A DNA stretch of 64,000 nt, from the NCBI GenBank assembly GCA_017442855.1, contig JAFSPM010000045.1, forward strand, positions 248,001 to 312,000, written 5' to 3'. Source of the stretch: Bacteroidaceae bacterium (lineage in GTDB: Bacteria; Bacteroidota; Bacteroidia; Bacteroidales; Bacteroidaceae). The notes under the pieces were generated by a model. That model was not told the DNA's origin and searched no databases. It worked only from the letters and a program-made list of their open reading frames with translations. The translations under genes were made by a program, and so were the position numbers. Of this stretch, positions 46,500-55,306 are shown piece by piece (the stretch's first letter is position 1; each line of letters begins with the position of its first letter).

Positions 46500-48821
46500 A
46501 TGGGTAAACAGTTAAAACATAGAATCTTGTTGGGACTATGGGCAATGACCTTGCTCATGATAACAGGCTGTTCATCCACCAAATATGTACCCGAGGGTGC
46601 CTATCTGCTCGACGAACTCAATGTACACAGCGACAATAAAGAAGTGAAGCCTTCCGACCTCAGCATGTTCATTCGTCAGCAGCCTAATACCAAGTGGTTC
46701 AACTTGATAAAGACACAGCTCTATATCTACAACATGTCTGGACGCGACACCACCAAATGGGTGAATAGGGCACTTCGGAGAATGGGCGATGAGCCTGTCA
46801 TCTTCGACTCCTACGAGACAGAACGTTCGCGCCAGGAAGTGGAGAAAGCTGTTCGCAACCTGGGCTATTTGGGCGCCTCAGTCGATGCTGGAACCCAGTT
46901 GAGAGGAACCAAGAAAATAGCGCTTTCCTACGATATCAAGACGGGTAGGCCCTATAAAGTACGCTCCATCCATTATGATATTCCTGATACCACCATCTGG
47001 AACTATATGCGTCAAGACTCAGCCGCCACTTTGCTGAGCGAAGGCATGAATATGGACATCAATGTGCTGGATAGCGAGCGCGAACGCATCACCAGTTTGT
47101 TACAGAAAAACGGCTACTATCGCTTCAACAAGGAATACCTTACTTATTCGGCTGATACCACCCGCAATACTTATCTCATCGACCTTACCATGCACCTCGA
47201 GCCTTATCGTGTGAATGCCGACAGTGTGACGGTCGTTCATCCGCAATACTATGTCAACCAGGTGCATTTCCTTACCGAATATAATGCTTTGGAGAACAGT
47301 GACGATGAGCAGAGCGGCGATTCTATGATGTATAAAGGCTATCCTGTGTACTATCGGGGCAAACCATTTATCCGTCCTCGTGTGCTGGTGGGCAACCAAC
47401 GCCTCCAGAAAGGAGAATTGTACAATGGCAACGATGTTCAGCAAACCTATCAGAACCTCAACCGCTTATCTGTGTTGCGCTATACCAACATCCGCTTTGA
47501 GGAGTTGCTACGCAACGACTCTTCGCTGGTAGATGCCTATATCCAACTCACTAAGAATAAGTTGCGCTCAGTGTCGTTTGAGATAGAAGGCACCAATTCT
47601 GCTGGCGATTTGGGCGCTGCGGCAGCTGTGTCGCTTAGCAACCGCAACCTGTTTCGTGGTTCCGAAACGCTCACCCTTCGCCTTAGAGGGGCCTACGAGG
47701 CCGTCTCGGGCTTGCAGGGCGACTACCGCAATGAGAGCTATACCGAACTTAGTGCCGAGGCATCGCTCAACTTCCCTCGTATCTTGTTCCCGTTCCTGAA
47801 TCATAGCTTTGTTAATCGCATCCGTGCCAACACGTTGCTCGATATGCGCTATAACTTCCAATTACGCCCTGAGTTTACGCGCATCATCGCCTCTGCAGGA
47901 TGGAGCTATCAGTGGAGTTTCAAACAACAACGTGTTCGTCATCGCATCGACTTGGAGGATGTCAACTATCTCTACATGCCTTGGATACATCCAGATTTCA
48001 AGAAGAAATATCTCGACGACCAGCAAAACTATATTGTACGCTACAACTATGAAGACCGACTCATTGTACGCACTGGCTATACCTTTATCTATAATAGTCG
48101 AGGTACGAGTATGGCGTCCAATATTTTCAATGGCACTTCCTATACTTTGCGTGCCAGCATCGAGGCGGCGGGCAACTGGCTTTATGCTTTGGCGAAAGTT
48201 ACTAACATGAAGCAGAACAAAGACGGTGAATATACTATCTTGAACATCCCATTCGCCCAGTACATCAAGGCCGACTTCGATTTTGCGAAAAATATTGCCA
48301 TCGATAATCGCAACTCCATTGCCTATCATGTTGCTTTTGGCATAGCCTATCCTTATGGCAATGCGAAGATGATTCCGTTCGAGAAGCGTTATTTCGCAGG
48401 TGGTGCCAACAGTGTGCGAGGATGGTCAGTACGCAGCTTGGGTCCTGGTAAGTTTCCTGGCGACGGCAACTTCATGAATCAGACAGGTGACTTGAAGATG
48501 GAGGGTAGCATAGAGTATCGCTCCAACCTGTTCTGGAAATTGGCTGGTGCCATCTTTATCGATGCGGGTAATGTGTGGACGCTTCGTGACTACGAGAGCC
48601 AATCTGGTGGCCAGTTCCGTTTCAACAAATTCTACAAGCAGATTGCTGTTGCCTATGGCATCGGACTTCGCATCGACTTAGGCTTCTTCATCCTCCGCTT
48701 CGATGGTGGTATGAAGGCCATCAATCCTGTTTACGAGAGTGGGCGCGATCGTTACCCCATCATTCATCCTCGCTTTAGCCGCGACTTTGCCTTCCACTTT
48801 GCTGTAGGCTACCCATTCTAA
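46500..48821 (+). CDS. tamL: TamL-type outer-membrane assembly lipoprotein
   Basis: The 773-residue protein has a lipoprotein signal (lipobox ITGC near residue 24) followed by STKYVPEGAYLLDELNV, a POTRA region (to about 390), and a BamA/Omp85 barrel with the conserved RYFAGGANSVRGWSVRSLGPG (loop 6 VRGW motif) and the final strand FAFHFAVGYPF. TamA-like proteins with a lipid anchor (TamL) are typical of Bacteroidetes and work with TamB. No tamB is in the window. Confidence 0.9.
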   Translation: MGKQLKHRILLGLWAMTLLMITGCSSTKYVPEGAYLLDELNVHSDNKEVKPSDLSMFIRQQPNTKWFNLIKTQLYIYNMSGRDTTKWVNRALRRMGDEPVIFDSYETERSRQEVEKAVRNLGYLGASVDAGTQLRGTKKIALSYDIKTGRPYKVRSIHYDIPDTTIWNYMRQDSAATLLSEGMNMDINVLDSERERITSLLQKNGYYRFNKEYLTYSADTTRNTYLIDLTMHLEPYRVNADSVTVVHPQYYVNQVHFLTEYNALENSDDEQSGDSMMYKGYPVYYRGKPFIRPRVLVGNQRLQKGELYNGNDVQQTYQNLNRLSVLRYTNIRFEELLRNDSSLVDAYIQLTKNKLRSVSFEIEGTNSAGDLGAAAAVSLSNRNLFRGSETLTLRLRGAYEAVSGLQGDYRNESYTELSAEASLNFPRILFPFLNHSFVNRIRANTLLDMRYNFQLRPEFTRIIASAGWSYQWSFKQQRVRHRIDLEDVNYLYMPWIHPDFKKKYLDDQQNYIVRYNYEDRLIVRTGYTFIYNSRGTSMASNIFNGTSYTLRASIEAAGNWLYALAKVTNMKQNKDGEYTILNIPFAQYIKADFDFAKNIAIDNRNSIAYHVAFGIAYPYGNAKMIPFEKRYFAGGANSVRGWSVRSLGPGKFPGDGNFMNQTGDLKMEGSIEYRSNLFWKLAGAIFIDAGNVWTLRDYESQSGGQFRFNKFYKQIAVAYGIGLRIDLGFFILRFDGGMKAINPVYESGRDRYPIIHPRFSRDFAFHFAVGYPF

Positions 48822-48852
48822 ACTCTCTGCAGAGCTTTCTTTAATTATCTAG

Positions 48853-49086
48853 TTATTATGATGGATAAAACTGACATACGTTTCTGTAGCGTATAAAAAA
48901 ATCGTAAAAGTTTTTCGTATAAAAACGCAAACAGGGCAGAGCGCTATGTTTTTTTTACGTTTTAGAAAACTTGTGCAAACCGAACGCAATGAAGCTTGCT
49001 TTAATTGCTGAGGTGCAGCCAAGCTTATGCAAAACGTGAGCGATTTATAGTGGAAGAAACTCAGACAGTTTTACCATCAATAATAA
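48853..49086 (+). repeat. Inverted-repeat-ended intergenic element, copy L
   Basis: This 234-bp element ends in complementary arms: 48853-48873 and 49066-49086 (both reading TTATTAT, GATGG, TAAAACTG with one-base indels). Its body matches the reverse complement of copy R (50861-51022) in the CTGACATACGTTTCTG-side half and almost perfectly over AAAACGTGAGCGATTT and the following 25 bp. It has about 70 extra bp in the middle. It lies between the convergent tamL and MFS genes. Confidence 0.8.
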
Positions 49087-49100
49087 ATTATAAAACAAAT

Positions 49101-49124
49101 AAAGGCTGCATTTCTGCAACCTTT
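49101..49124 (-). terminator. Terminator of the MFS gene
   Basis: AAAGGCTGCA (49101-49110) pairs with TGCAACCTTT (49115-49124) with one mismatch; T-rich DNA follows on the minus strand. Confidence 0.75.
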
Positions 49125-49129
49125 ATCTT

Positions 49130-50590
49130 TTATTTCACTGGTTTGTAAGTTGGAACCAGCAGCTTCATGCAAATCCAGCCAATGAGGTAGGCAACAGAGC
49201 AATAGCAGAAAATGATGAAGTAACCAGCAGGCTTACCTTGGAACCCCATAAACACCATCTGCGTACTATCAGCATAGTCGAACAATTTGCCAGAACCATA
49301 GTTGATGAGGAATGAACTCAAGCCGCCAGCAGCACTGTTCAAACTTGTGATCGTAGCAATGGCACGATGTGGAAACAGATCGCTACCCACAGAATACAGA
49401 TTAGCTGACCACGATTGATGCGCTGCCCCCACCAAACCTATCAAAATGATAGGGAACCAGTAAGAAAAGTTGCCCAAATGTTGTGCAAACAAACCCAACA
49501 ACGGGAACAAGGCAAATATCAACATCGCCCTCATACGCGACTTATAAGCGTTCCAACCCGTACGATTGATGATGATGGTAGGCAGCTTACCGCCATAGAG
49601 CGACAACATAGTAATGGCGTACAGCACGAAAATCAGCATCTGAGCGGTGGGATTGTCAGAAGCCAACCCATAGACATCCGACAGATAGGCAGGTGTCCAG
49701 AACAAGAAGAACCACCACACACAATCCGTAGTAAACTTACCCAGGAGAATCGCCCATGTCTGGCGCAATTTCAAACATTGCAAGACGGTATATTTTGGCA
49801 AGCCATCTTCTTCGTTTGGCTCCGCTTTCTCTTCAACGACATCTTGCTGGATGTAAGCCAGTTCAGCTGCATTTACACCCTTATGCTCCGTAGGTTTGTC
49901 GTAGATAAACACCCAGAACGCCATCCAGATAAAGCCCAAGGCACCAATGATGACAAACGCCATTTCCCAGCCGTTTCCCACACCTATATTCTTGAAATAT
50001 CGAGCCAGCAAAGGAATGCTCAGCGGTGCCACCAGTGCACCTACCGTAGAGCCGGCATTGAAGATAGAGGTAGCAAACGCACGGTCTTTCTGTGGGAAAT
50101 ACTCAGCTGTCACTTTCACAGCCGATGGGAAGTTACCCGCTTCACCACAAGCCAGTACGATGCGAGCGGCTATGAAGAAATACACACTCACCATAGCCAC
50201 CAAAGAAGCTGTTTCACCTACAGCACCCACCATGCCCGCAGCATCATCCAGTCCTACCACCTGTTCGGTAGCCCATCCACAAACTGCATGCAGACAGGCA
50301 CCAGCCGACCAGATACCTATGGCCCACAGGTATCCTCGTTTTGTACCAAGCCAGTCGATGATGCGACCCGAGAAAATGTTAGCAAAAGCATATACAATAG
50401 AAAACACCGCTGCTACATTGCCATAATCTGAATCGCTCCAATGAAACTCGGGTGCTATAAAGTCCTTCCATGTGAGTGATAAAACCTGACGATCAAGATA
50501 ATTCACGGTAGTAGCAATAAACAGCATGATGCAGATAATCCATCGCACATTGCTCATTTTCTTTTGTAGGTCGTTAGTGCTATTCGTCAT
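49130..50590 (-). CDS. MFS transporter, hexuronate/anion symporter type
   Basis: The protein has 12 hydrophobic helices and the motifs of the anion:cation symporter (ExuT-like) branch: TVNYLDRQVLS in helix 1, GRIIDWLGTKRGYL after helix 2, and ACGEAGNFPSAVKVTAEYFP in helix 4-5. Hexuronates are the usual cargo. The ATG at 50590 gives 486 residues; a TTG at 50620 lies at the promoter -7 box and is rejected. The gene stands alone between two inverted copies of a repeat. Confidence 0.9.
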   Translation of the reverse strand: MTNSTNDLQKKMSNVRWIICIMLFIATTVNYLDRQVLSLTWKDFIAPEFHWSDSDYGNVAAVFSIVYAFANIFSGRIIDWLGTKRGYLWAIGIWSAGACLHAVCGWATEQVVGLDDAAGMVGAVGETASLVAMVSVYFFIAARIVLACGEAGNFPSAVKVTAEYFPQKDRAFATSIFNAGSTVGALVAPLSIPLLARYFKNIGVGNGWEMAFVIIGALGFIWMAFWVFIYDKPTEHKGVNAAELAYIQQDVVEEKAEPNEEDGLPKYTVLQCLKLRQTWAILLGKFTTDCVWWFFLFWTPAYLSDVYGLASDNPTAQMLIFVLYAITMLSLYGGKLPTIIINRTGWNAYKSRMRAMLIFALFPLLGLFAQHLGNFSYWFPIILIGLVGAAHQSWSANLYSVGSDLFPHRAIATITSLNSAAGGLSSFLINYGSGKLFDYADSTQMVFMGFQGKPAGYFIIFCYCSVAYLIGWICMKLLVPTYKPVK

Positions 50591-50617
50591 AATGATAATT
50601 TTAAGCTTGGTTTCTGA

Positions 50618-50648
50618 CAAAAATACTCTTTTTAATCACTCTTTGCAA
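50618..50648 (-). promoter_or_regulatory. MFS gene promoter
   Basis: On the minus strand TTG (50648-50646), 20 bp, TATTTTTG (50625-50618). Its position supports the ATG at 50590 as start. Confidence 0.65.
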
Positions 50649-50860
50649 CAAATTGCATATTTATTTTCAATTTTGCTTGCAAGATTAAAAAATATCCTTT
50701 AACTTTGCAGCGTTGAATAAAGGTTAATAGTTCTAAGTGCAAAGTTTTTTAATTGCAGAATTAGTTTTTAGGTAAAAAAGCATAGGTTAGTTTTATTAGG
50801 TTAAAGTTGATTAAAGTAAGGGAGTACGTGATGTATTTCCTTTCTTTTTTTATCCTAGCT

Positions 50861-51022
50861 TTAGTGTTGTTAAAACTGTCTGAGTTTCTTCCACTAAAAA
50901 TCGCTCACGTTTTCCTAAACCGCAAAAACTCGCTACGCTCAAACAGGTTTGCGCTTTCACACGGAAAACTTTCCCGATTTTCTTAACGCTTCAGAAACAC
51001 ATGCCAGTTTTAGCAGCACTAA
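50861..51022 (-). repeat. Inverted-repeat-ended intergenic element, copy R
   Basis: This 162-bp element has arms TTAGTGTTGTTAAAACTG (50861-50878) and its complement (51005-51022), with two G-T pairs. The body is the reverse complement of copy L without L's central insert. The arm sequences differ from those of L except for TAAAACTG. The arm at 51019-51022 runs into the stop codon of an old copy of the SIMPL gene end. The rest of 50621-51099 shows no gene. Confidence 0.8.
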
Positions 51023-51144
51023 TCTTTCAAAGAATAAGTCACAGTTGTAACTACGCGAAGTTTTATGACTATTATTTCCCCGCAGCGCGGGGAAATATGC
51101 TAATCCTTCAGCGAGTACGTTACTGTTGTAACTACGCGCAGCTT
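51019..51144 (-). repeat. Duplicated 3' end of the SIMPL gene around a hairpin
   Basis: The final 15 codons of the gene (51100-51144, KLRVVTTVTYSLKD and stop) recur at 51019-51063. The two copies encode the same 14 residues and stop, but differ at nine codons, all synonymously. Between them is a perfect 11-bp hairpin, TATTTCCCCGC/GCGGGGAAATA (51073-51097). The outer copy has no start and is a remnant. Confidence 0.9.
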
Positions 51145-51795
51145 CTTGATATAAGGCGTAGTGTCATCACGGTCTTCGATAGAGAAAGTGCCCTGAGTAG
51201 CCTGCATAATGCCACCAAGACGACTATTGCTATTCTCGGCAAACTGCAAAGCAGCCTGTTCAGCATTCTTGATAGCCTCCTGCATCATCTTCAGCTTCAT
51301 CTCCTGGAAGTCGGTGAAATCATAATTGATGTACCCCTCGTCGATGGCGATGCCCTGATTCAGTAGGTCACCAATCTGGCCCGATGCTTTCCTTACCTCA
51401 TCCACTTTCTTGGTTTTCACGGTAATACCCGCCGTCATCTGATAGCGGTAAGGCGACTTGTTCTCGTTCCACATATTGCTCGTTCTGTCATACACTGATG
51501 GCGAGTTGAAGGAAATCTCATCCTCACTCAATCCGTTGTCCTTGATGAAACGCACAATGATGTCGCGTGTCCTGTTCACACTCTGGTAGAGTGAGGGTAG
51601 GTCGTTGCCCTGTTGTGAGAATGTCAGCGGCCATGTCACCGTGTTGGCAGGTACCTCATTCTCAGAAAGTCCTTTCACTGTTACCTGTCTGTCTTTGTTC
51701 ACAAAATTGTCGATGCCTGCCTTCAGGCAGTAACCCATAATCACGAGGCCCAGCGCAATAATTGCCGCCTCAATAATTCTGTTTCCCTTTTCCAT
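51100..51795 (-). CDS. SIMPL-domain (DUF541) protein
   Basis: The start MEKGNRIIEAAIIALGLVIM is chosen over one 36 bp upstream; it gives a 231-residue protein with an N-terminal membrane anchor (about 7-27). The rest is a SIMPL/DUF541 domain (RQVTVKGLSENEVPANTVTW at about 38, and the closing KKLRVVTTVTYSL strand). Such proteins are periplasmic, form large oligomers in some cases, and have no settled function. The gene's 3' end is duplicated downstream. Confidence 0.88.
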   Translation of the reverse strand: MEKGNRIIEAAIIALGLVIMGYCLKAGIDNFVNKDRQVTVKGLSENEVPANTVTWPLTFSQQGNDLPSLYQSVNRTRDIIVRFIKDNGLSEDEISFNSPSVYDRTSNMWNENKSPYRYQMTAGITVKTKKVDEVRKASGQIGDLLNQGIAIDEGYINYDFTDFQEMKLKMMQEAIKNAEQAALQFAENSNSRLGGIMQATQGTFSIEDRDDTTPYIKKLRVVTTVTYSLKD

Positions 51796-51864
51796 ATTTA
51801 TTAATTTTAAAATTATCAATCCTACACACATCCATTGCGTCTCTTCGAGCTTTAACGTTCAACG

Positions 51865-51934
51865 GTCACTTTTCGGAGCAGCGAGGGCAGAGTCAAACTT
51901 GTTTGAACTATGCCGAGTCGTGACGAAATAGGAC
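51865..51934 (-). repeat. Palindromic intergenic repeat, copy B
   Basis: Read on the minus strand this matches copy A (19821-19890) and copy C (58530-58597). It has GTCCTATTTCGTCACGACTCGG at one end, CCCTCGCTGCTCCGAAAAGTG at the other, and a central copy-specific hairpin (AGTTCAAAC/GTTTGACT). It starts 4 bp after the MurU-like stop codon. Confidence 0.75.
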
Positions 51935-51938
51935 GTAG

Positions 51939-52676
51939 TCAACGGTAGTACTCGTTCGCCTTTTGCAGCGTCTCAGGTTTTCCGATATCAAACCACGTAA
52001 TGTCCTTCAGCTCGTAACCCCGTAAATGTAACTGCTTGCAAACCGACAGATAGAACGGGATGATAGAGAACTTGCCTTGCCACTGCGTGCCTTCGCCCAT
52101 ATATTTAAATAAGGTAGGGGATATCACATGGATCCCCTCGAAAGCCAGTTCGCGATGCTGCTCGGGCATCCACACAAAGTCTTCTGGCAGTACCTCACCG
52201 GTGGAGTGGTTCAGCCATCCTTGCATCCGCATCTCCTTGTCGAATAGCAATTTGCGCGTAGTAGTGCGGTCGCTCACCAGCAAGGTAGCATCGGCACCGC
52301 TCTGCACATGACCATCATACACCTGCCTCAAGTCAATATTGCTTAAAATATCCACATTGTGTACCAAGAACGGTTCGTCGCCCTCCAAGAAAGGCCTTGC
52401 CTTCAGGATGCCGCCACCTGTATCCAGCAACTCATCCCGCTCGTCGCTGATGTGGATATCCAAACCAAAGTTATCGTTCTGCTGCAGGAAGTCAATGATC
52501 TGCTGACCAAAATGGTGAATATTGATAGTTACATCCGTAAAGCCAGCCTCCTTCAGTCGCAATAGTGTCCGTTGCAACATCGGTACGCCCCCCACAGGCA
52601 CCAATGCCTTTGGCATCGTGTCGGTAATGGGTTTCAGTCGCGACCCAATGCCCGCTGCAAATATCATTGCTTTCAT
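51939..52676 (-). CDS. MurU-like sugar-1-phosphate nucleotidyltransferase
   Basis: The 245-residue protein is a GT-A type nucleotidyltransferase: N-terminal MIFAAGIGSRLKPITDTMPK (nucleotide loop), ALVPVGGVPMLQ, and VHNVDIL with the metal-binding Asp. Size and motifs resemble MurU, which makes UDP-MurNAc from MurNAc-1-phosphate. The gene directly follows an AmgK-like kinase (4-bp gap), the same pairing as in the anomeric-sugar-kinase recycling route. The assignment depends on that context. Confidence 0.85.
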   Translation of the reverse strand: MKAMIFAAGIGSRLKPITDTMPKALVPVGGVPMLQRTLLRLKEAGFTDVTINIHHFGQQIIDFLQQNDNFGLDIHISDERDELLDTGGGILKARPFLEGDEPFLVHNVDILSNIDLRQVYDGHVQSGADATLLVSDRTTTRKLLFDKEMRMQGWLNHSTGEVLPEDFVWMPEQHRELAFEGIHVISPTLFKYMGEGTQWQGKFSIIPFYLSVCKQLHLRGYELKDITWFDIGKPETLQKANEYYR

Positions 52677-52679
52677 ATC

Positions 52680-54107
52680 TTACCCTTTTGCTGGTAAAGT
52701 TTGTTGTATATTCTGTTCACGATGAATCAGATTCACCTCCACGCCAAACTTATCGTTCAGGTGTTCCGCCAGATGTTGCGCCGCATAAACCGAACGGTGC
52801 TGACCGCCTGTACATCCAAAGCACACCGACAGGTTAGTGAATCCACGCTCCATATAGCGCTTCACCGATGCATCCACCAAGGCATACACGTGATTCAGGA
52901 ATGTCAGAATCTCACCGTCCTCCTCCAAAAATTGAATCACCGGCTCATCCAATCCGATAAACGGCTTATAGCGGTCGTACTTACCAGGGTTGTTCACCGC
53001 ACGGCAGTCGAACACGAAGCCACCACCATTGCCTGTCGTATCATCAGGAATACCTTTCTTATAAGCAAAGCTCATCACCTTCACCACCAGCGGCTTCTTC
53101 TCCTGCTCCTTAAACTGTTTCAGTTCGGTAAGCTGTTGCAGCACCTCGCACAAGTAAGGATACTCAGGGTAGGGGTGTTTCAGCAGCTGACGCAGGTTCT
53201 CCATCGCAAACGGAATGCTCTGCATAAAGTGAGGCTTCTTCTCGAAATAGCCCCTGAAACCGTATGCCCCCAGCACCTGCATCGTACGGAACAGCACGAA
53301 GTGGCGCAATTGCGTGTAAAACTCCGAGTCTTCCATCTTGCGATACACACGCAAGGCATCAAGGTATTCTTGCAGCAATTCCTGACGCAGACTCTCAGGA
53401 TAGTTGGCTTTTGCCTGCCACAAGAACGAAGCCACATCATAGTAGAAAGGACCTTTCCTACCACCTTGGAAGTCAATCAGCCATGGCTCACCGTCCTTCA
53501 CCATCACGTTCCTGCTCTGGAAATCGCGATACATAAAGGTATCTGACGAGCTTTGCAGCAGCACCTCCGCCATACGCTGGAAATCATCCTCCAGACGGTT
53601 TTCCTGGAACGGCAGTCCTGTAGCCTTCAGGAAGCAATATTTAAAGTAGTTCAAGTCCCATAAGATACTGCGCTCGTTGAACTCAGCTTGCGGATAGCAC
53701 ACGCTGAAGTCCAGTCCTTCAGCCCCCCTAAACTGCACCTTCGCCAGCAGATGCATGGTCTTCTTCAGCAGCGTTTTCTCTTCATCGCTGAACTGATGCG
53801 TCAGTCGTCCTTTCTCTATGGCCTTGAACAACAGCAAGTCGCCCAAGTCCTGTTGCAGGTAGAACATTTGGTCATCGCTTTCCGCCACCACCTCAGGCAC
53901 AGGTAGCCTCTTTCTTCTGAAATGCTTCGCCATGCTCAGAAACGCACGGTTCTCCTCCTGCGACTCGCCCTTCACCCCAATCAGTGTAGGCTGACCTTTT
54001 AGGCGGAAATACAGACGATTAGAGCCAGACGACGGCATCTCTTCAATCGCCTCTGGCTCATGTCCTGTATAGGCAACATACAGTTTTATTAGTTCATCGT
54101 TTATCAT
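52680..54107 (-). CDS. AmgK-like sugar kinase fused to RapZ C-terminal domain
   Basis: Residues 1 to about 330 form an aminoglycoside-phosphotransferase-fold kinase like AmgK (anomeric MurNAc/GlcNAc kinase): FMYRDFQSRNVMV (191-203, catalytic Asp195 and Asn200) and the metal-binding LIDFQGG (210-216). Residues 337-465 match the C-terminal domain of RapZ: VMSFAYKKGIPDDTTGNGGG, VFDCRAVNNPG and CFGCTGGQHRSV. The RapZ N-terminal P-loop domain is absent. RapZ-C senses glucosamine-6-phosphate in E. coli. The fusion beside MurU suggests sugar-regulated cell-wall recycling. Confidence 0.88.
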   Translation of the reverse strand: MINDELIKLYVAYTGHEPEAIEEMPSSGSNRLYFRLKGQPTLIGVKGESQEENRAFLSMAKHFRRKRLPVPEVVAESDDQMFYLQQDLGDLLLFKAIEKGRLTHQFSDEEKTLLKKTMHLLAKVQFRGAEGLDFSVCYPQAEFNERSILWDLNYFKYCFLKATGLPFQENRLEDDFQRMAEVLLQSSSDTFMYRDFQSRNVMVKDGEPWLIDFQGGRKGPFYYDVASFLWQAKANYPESLRQELLQEYLDALRVYRKMEDSEFYTQLRHFVLFRTMQVLGAYGFRGYFEKKPHFMQSIPFAMENLRQLLKHPYPEYPYLCEVLQQLTELKQFKEQEKKPLVVKVMSFAYKKGIPDDTTGNGGGFVFDCRAVNNPGKYDRYKPFIGLDEPVIQFLEEDGEILTFLNHVYALVDASVKRYMERGFTNLSVCFGCTGGQHRSVYAAQHLAEHLNDKFGVEVNLIHREQNIQQTLPAKG

Positions 54108-54409
54108 TATTTCTGCTCATTTTTAATCATTTCAAACAAACGTTGCATCAGTACGCGCTGATCCACCAGCAAGTTCCAGATGCCGTCCTCGCTCAATACG
54201 CCACGACGCAGGTTATCAGGCAATAATCCAGCTTCATCAGCCTTCATGTCGGCCTTCCAATCCTCGCTGCCCAAGTATTTGTTCAGTGCTTTCAGGTCAG
54301 AGTTCATCATGTCCCACTCGTCGAGGGCATACTCCATCGACTTCAACACTTTATCGGCCCTGCGCATCCGTTTTTCCATTCCCTTGATGCGATTTATTGT
54401 TTCTTTCAT
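54107..54409 (-). CDS. DUF4298-family protein
   Basis: This is a 100-residue, largely helical protein that starts MKETINRIKGMEKRMRRADK and contains EWDMMNSDLKALNKYLGSEDW, the DUF4298 core. No function is known. It shares one base with the kinase-RapZ gene and probably heads the three-gene transcript with it and the MurU-like gene. Confidence 0.88.
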   Translation of the reverse strand: MKETINRIKGMEKRMRRADKVLKSMEYALDEWDMMNSDLKALNKYLGSEDWKADMKADEAGLLPDNLRRGVLSEDGIWNLLVDQRVLMQRLFEMIKNEQK

Positions 54410-54572
54410 TTTTTATCCTCCAAGACTAGATGGTAATTCTGGGTAAAGGTAACTATTTTTTTCTGTTTCGACTATTGTTTTCAGGTTTATTTTCTAAAAA
54501 TCATTTTTCTCTTGCTTAGTTGTTTGTTAAATAATATCTTTGTACCTGAAATAAACTCACGTAAAACTATTA

Positions 54573-55289
54573 ATGACAACAAAAATGAAAGCAGCATTAA
54601 TTACAGGCGCTAACAAGGGCATAGGTTTTGGTCTTGCCAAACACCTTGGCCTTAGTGGTTGGCAAATCATTATCGGTGCACGAAACCAACATCGTGCAGA
54701 GAAAGCCATTGATGAATTAACATCATTAGGAATCAAAGTGTTAGGGTGGGTGAGTATCGAACTTTCCGACCAAGCAGGCTTGGCACAGGCGGCGAAGGAA
54801 ATCAGCGAGAAATACCCCGAACTGACCTTGCTGGTCAATAATGCCGGCATCCCGGGCGATATGAGTGTCGATGGCCTTCACACCCAGATGAAAGATATCC
54901 ATCAAACCATTGATGTCAATTTTATAGGCACGTTTTACTTTACCCAGCAGATGATTCCTTTGTTGACAAAGAATAATGGCAGGATTGTCAATATCACCGT
55001 GCCTTCAGAGATTAGTCCTTATTGGCATCCGTTGGCATACGTAGCCAGCAAGGCGGCACAGAATGCCATGATGGGGGTACTGGCGATGGAGTTCCAGCAG
55101 CAAGGCACTCCGTTGGAGATATTCTCCGTACACCCAGGACCCACTACCACCGACCTCAATGGCAACATGTCGCTCCCTGGGTTCCACGACATCGATACTG
55201 TTGGTGCCAAGTTGTCCGAGCTTATCAACGACGGACAAAACCATCAGGGAGAGTTTATTGAGCTCTATCCAATTGTAAAGGAAGATTAA
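54573..55289 (+). CDS. Short-chain dehydrogenase/reductase
   Basis: The 238-residue Rossmann enzyme has the nucleotide motif TGANKGIGFGLA (residues 11-22), NNAG near 92 and the catalytic YVASK (Tyr about 154, Lys158). It is a classical SDR and uses NAD(P)H. The second Met, at 54585, would also serve as a start. A TATCTTTG box lies at 54535-54542. The substrate is unknown. It is followed 17 bp later by an esterase gene. Confidence 0.92.
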   Translation: MTTKMKAALITGANKGIGFGLAKHLGLSGWQIIIGARNQHRAEKAIDELTSLGIKVLGWVSIELSDQAGLAQAAKEISEKYPELTLLVNNAGIPGDMSVDGLHTQMKDIHQTIDVNFIGTFYFTQQMIPLLTKNNGRIVNITVPSEISPYWHPLAYVASKAAQNAMMGVLAMEFQQQGTPLEIFSVHPGPTTTDLNGNMSLPGFHDIDTVGAKLSELINDGQNHQGEFIELYPIVKED

Positions 55290-55306
55290 TACCTTACTAT
55301 ATTATT

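Noticed and set aside
46500-46900. BamA as the name for the outer-membrane barrel gene
   Set aside because: The lipobox and the position beside a TrmH gene fit TamL better; BamA has a type I signal and five POTRA domains.
50671-50706. Plus-strand promoter with TAACTTTG upstream of element R
   Set aside because: The -33 spacing is off (about 23 bp) and no plus-strand gene follows for almost 4 kb.
48853-51022. Composite transposon
   Set aside because: The flanking elements carry no transposase and I can see no target-site duplication around the pair.
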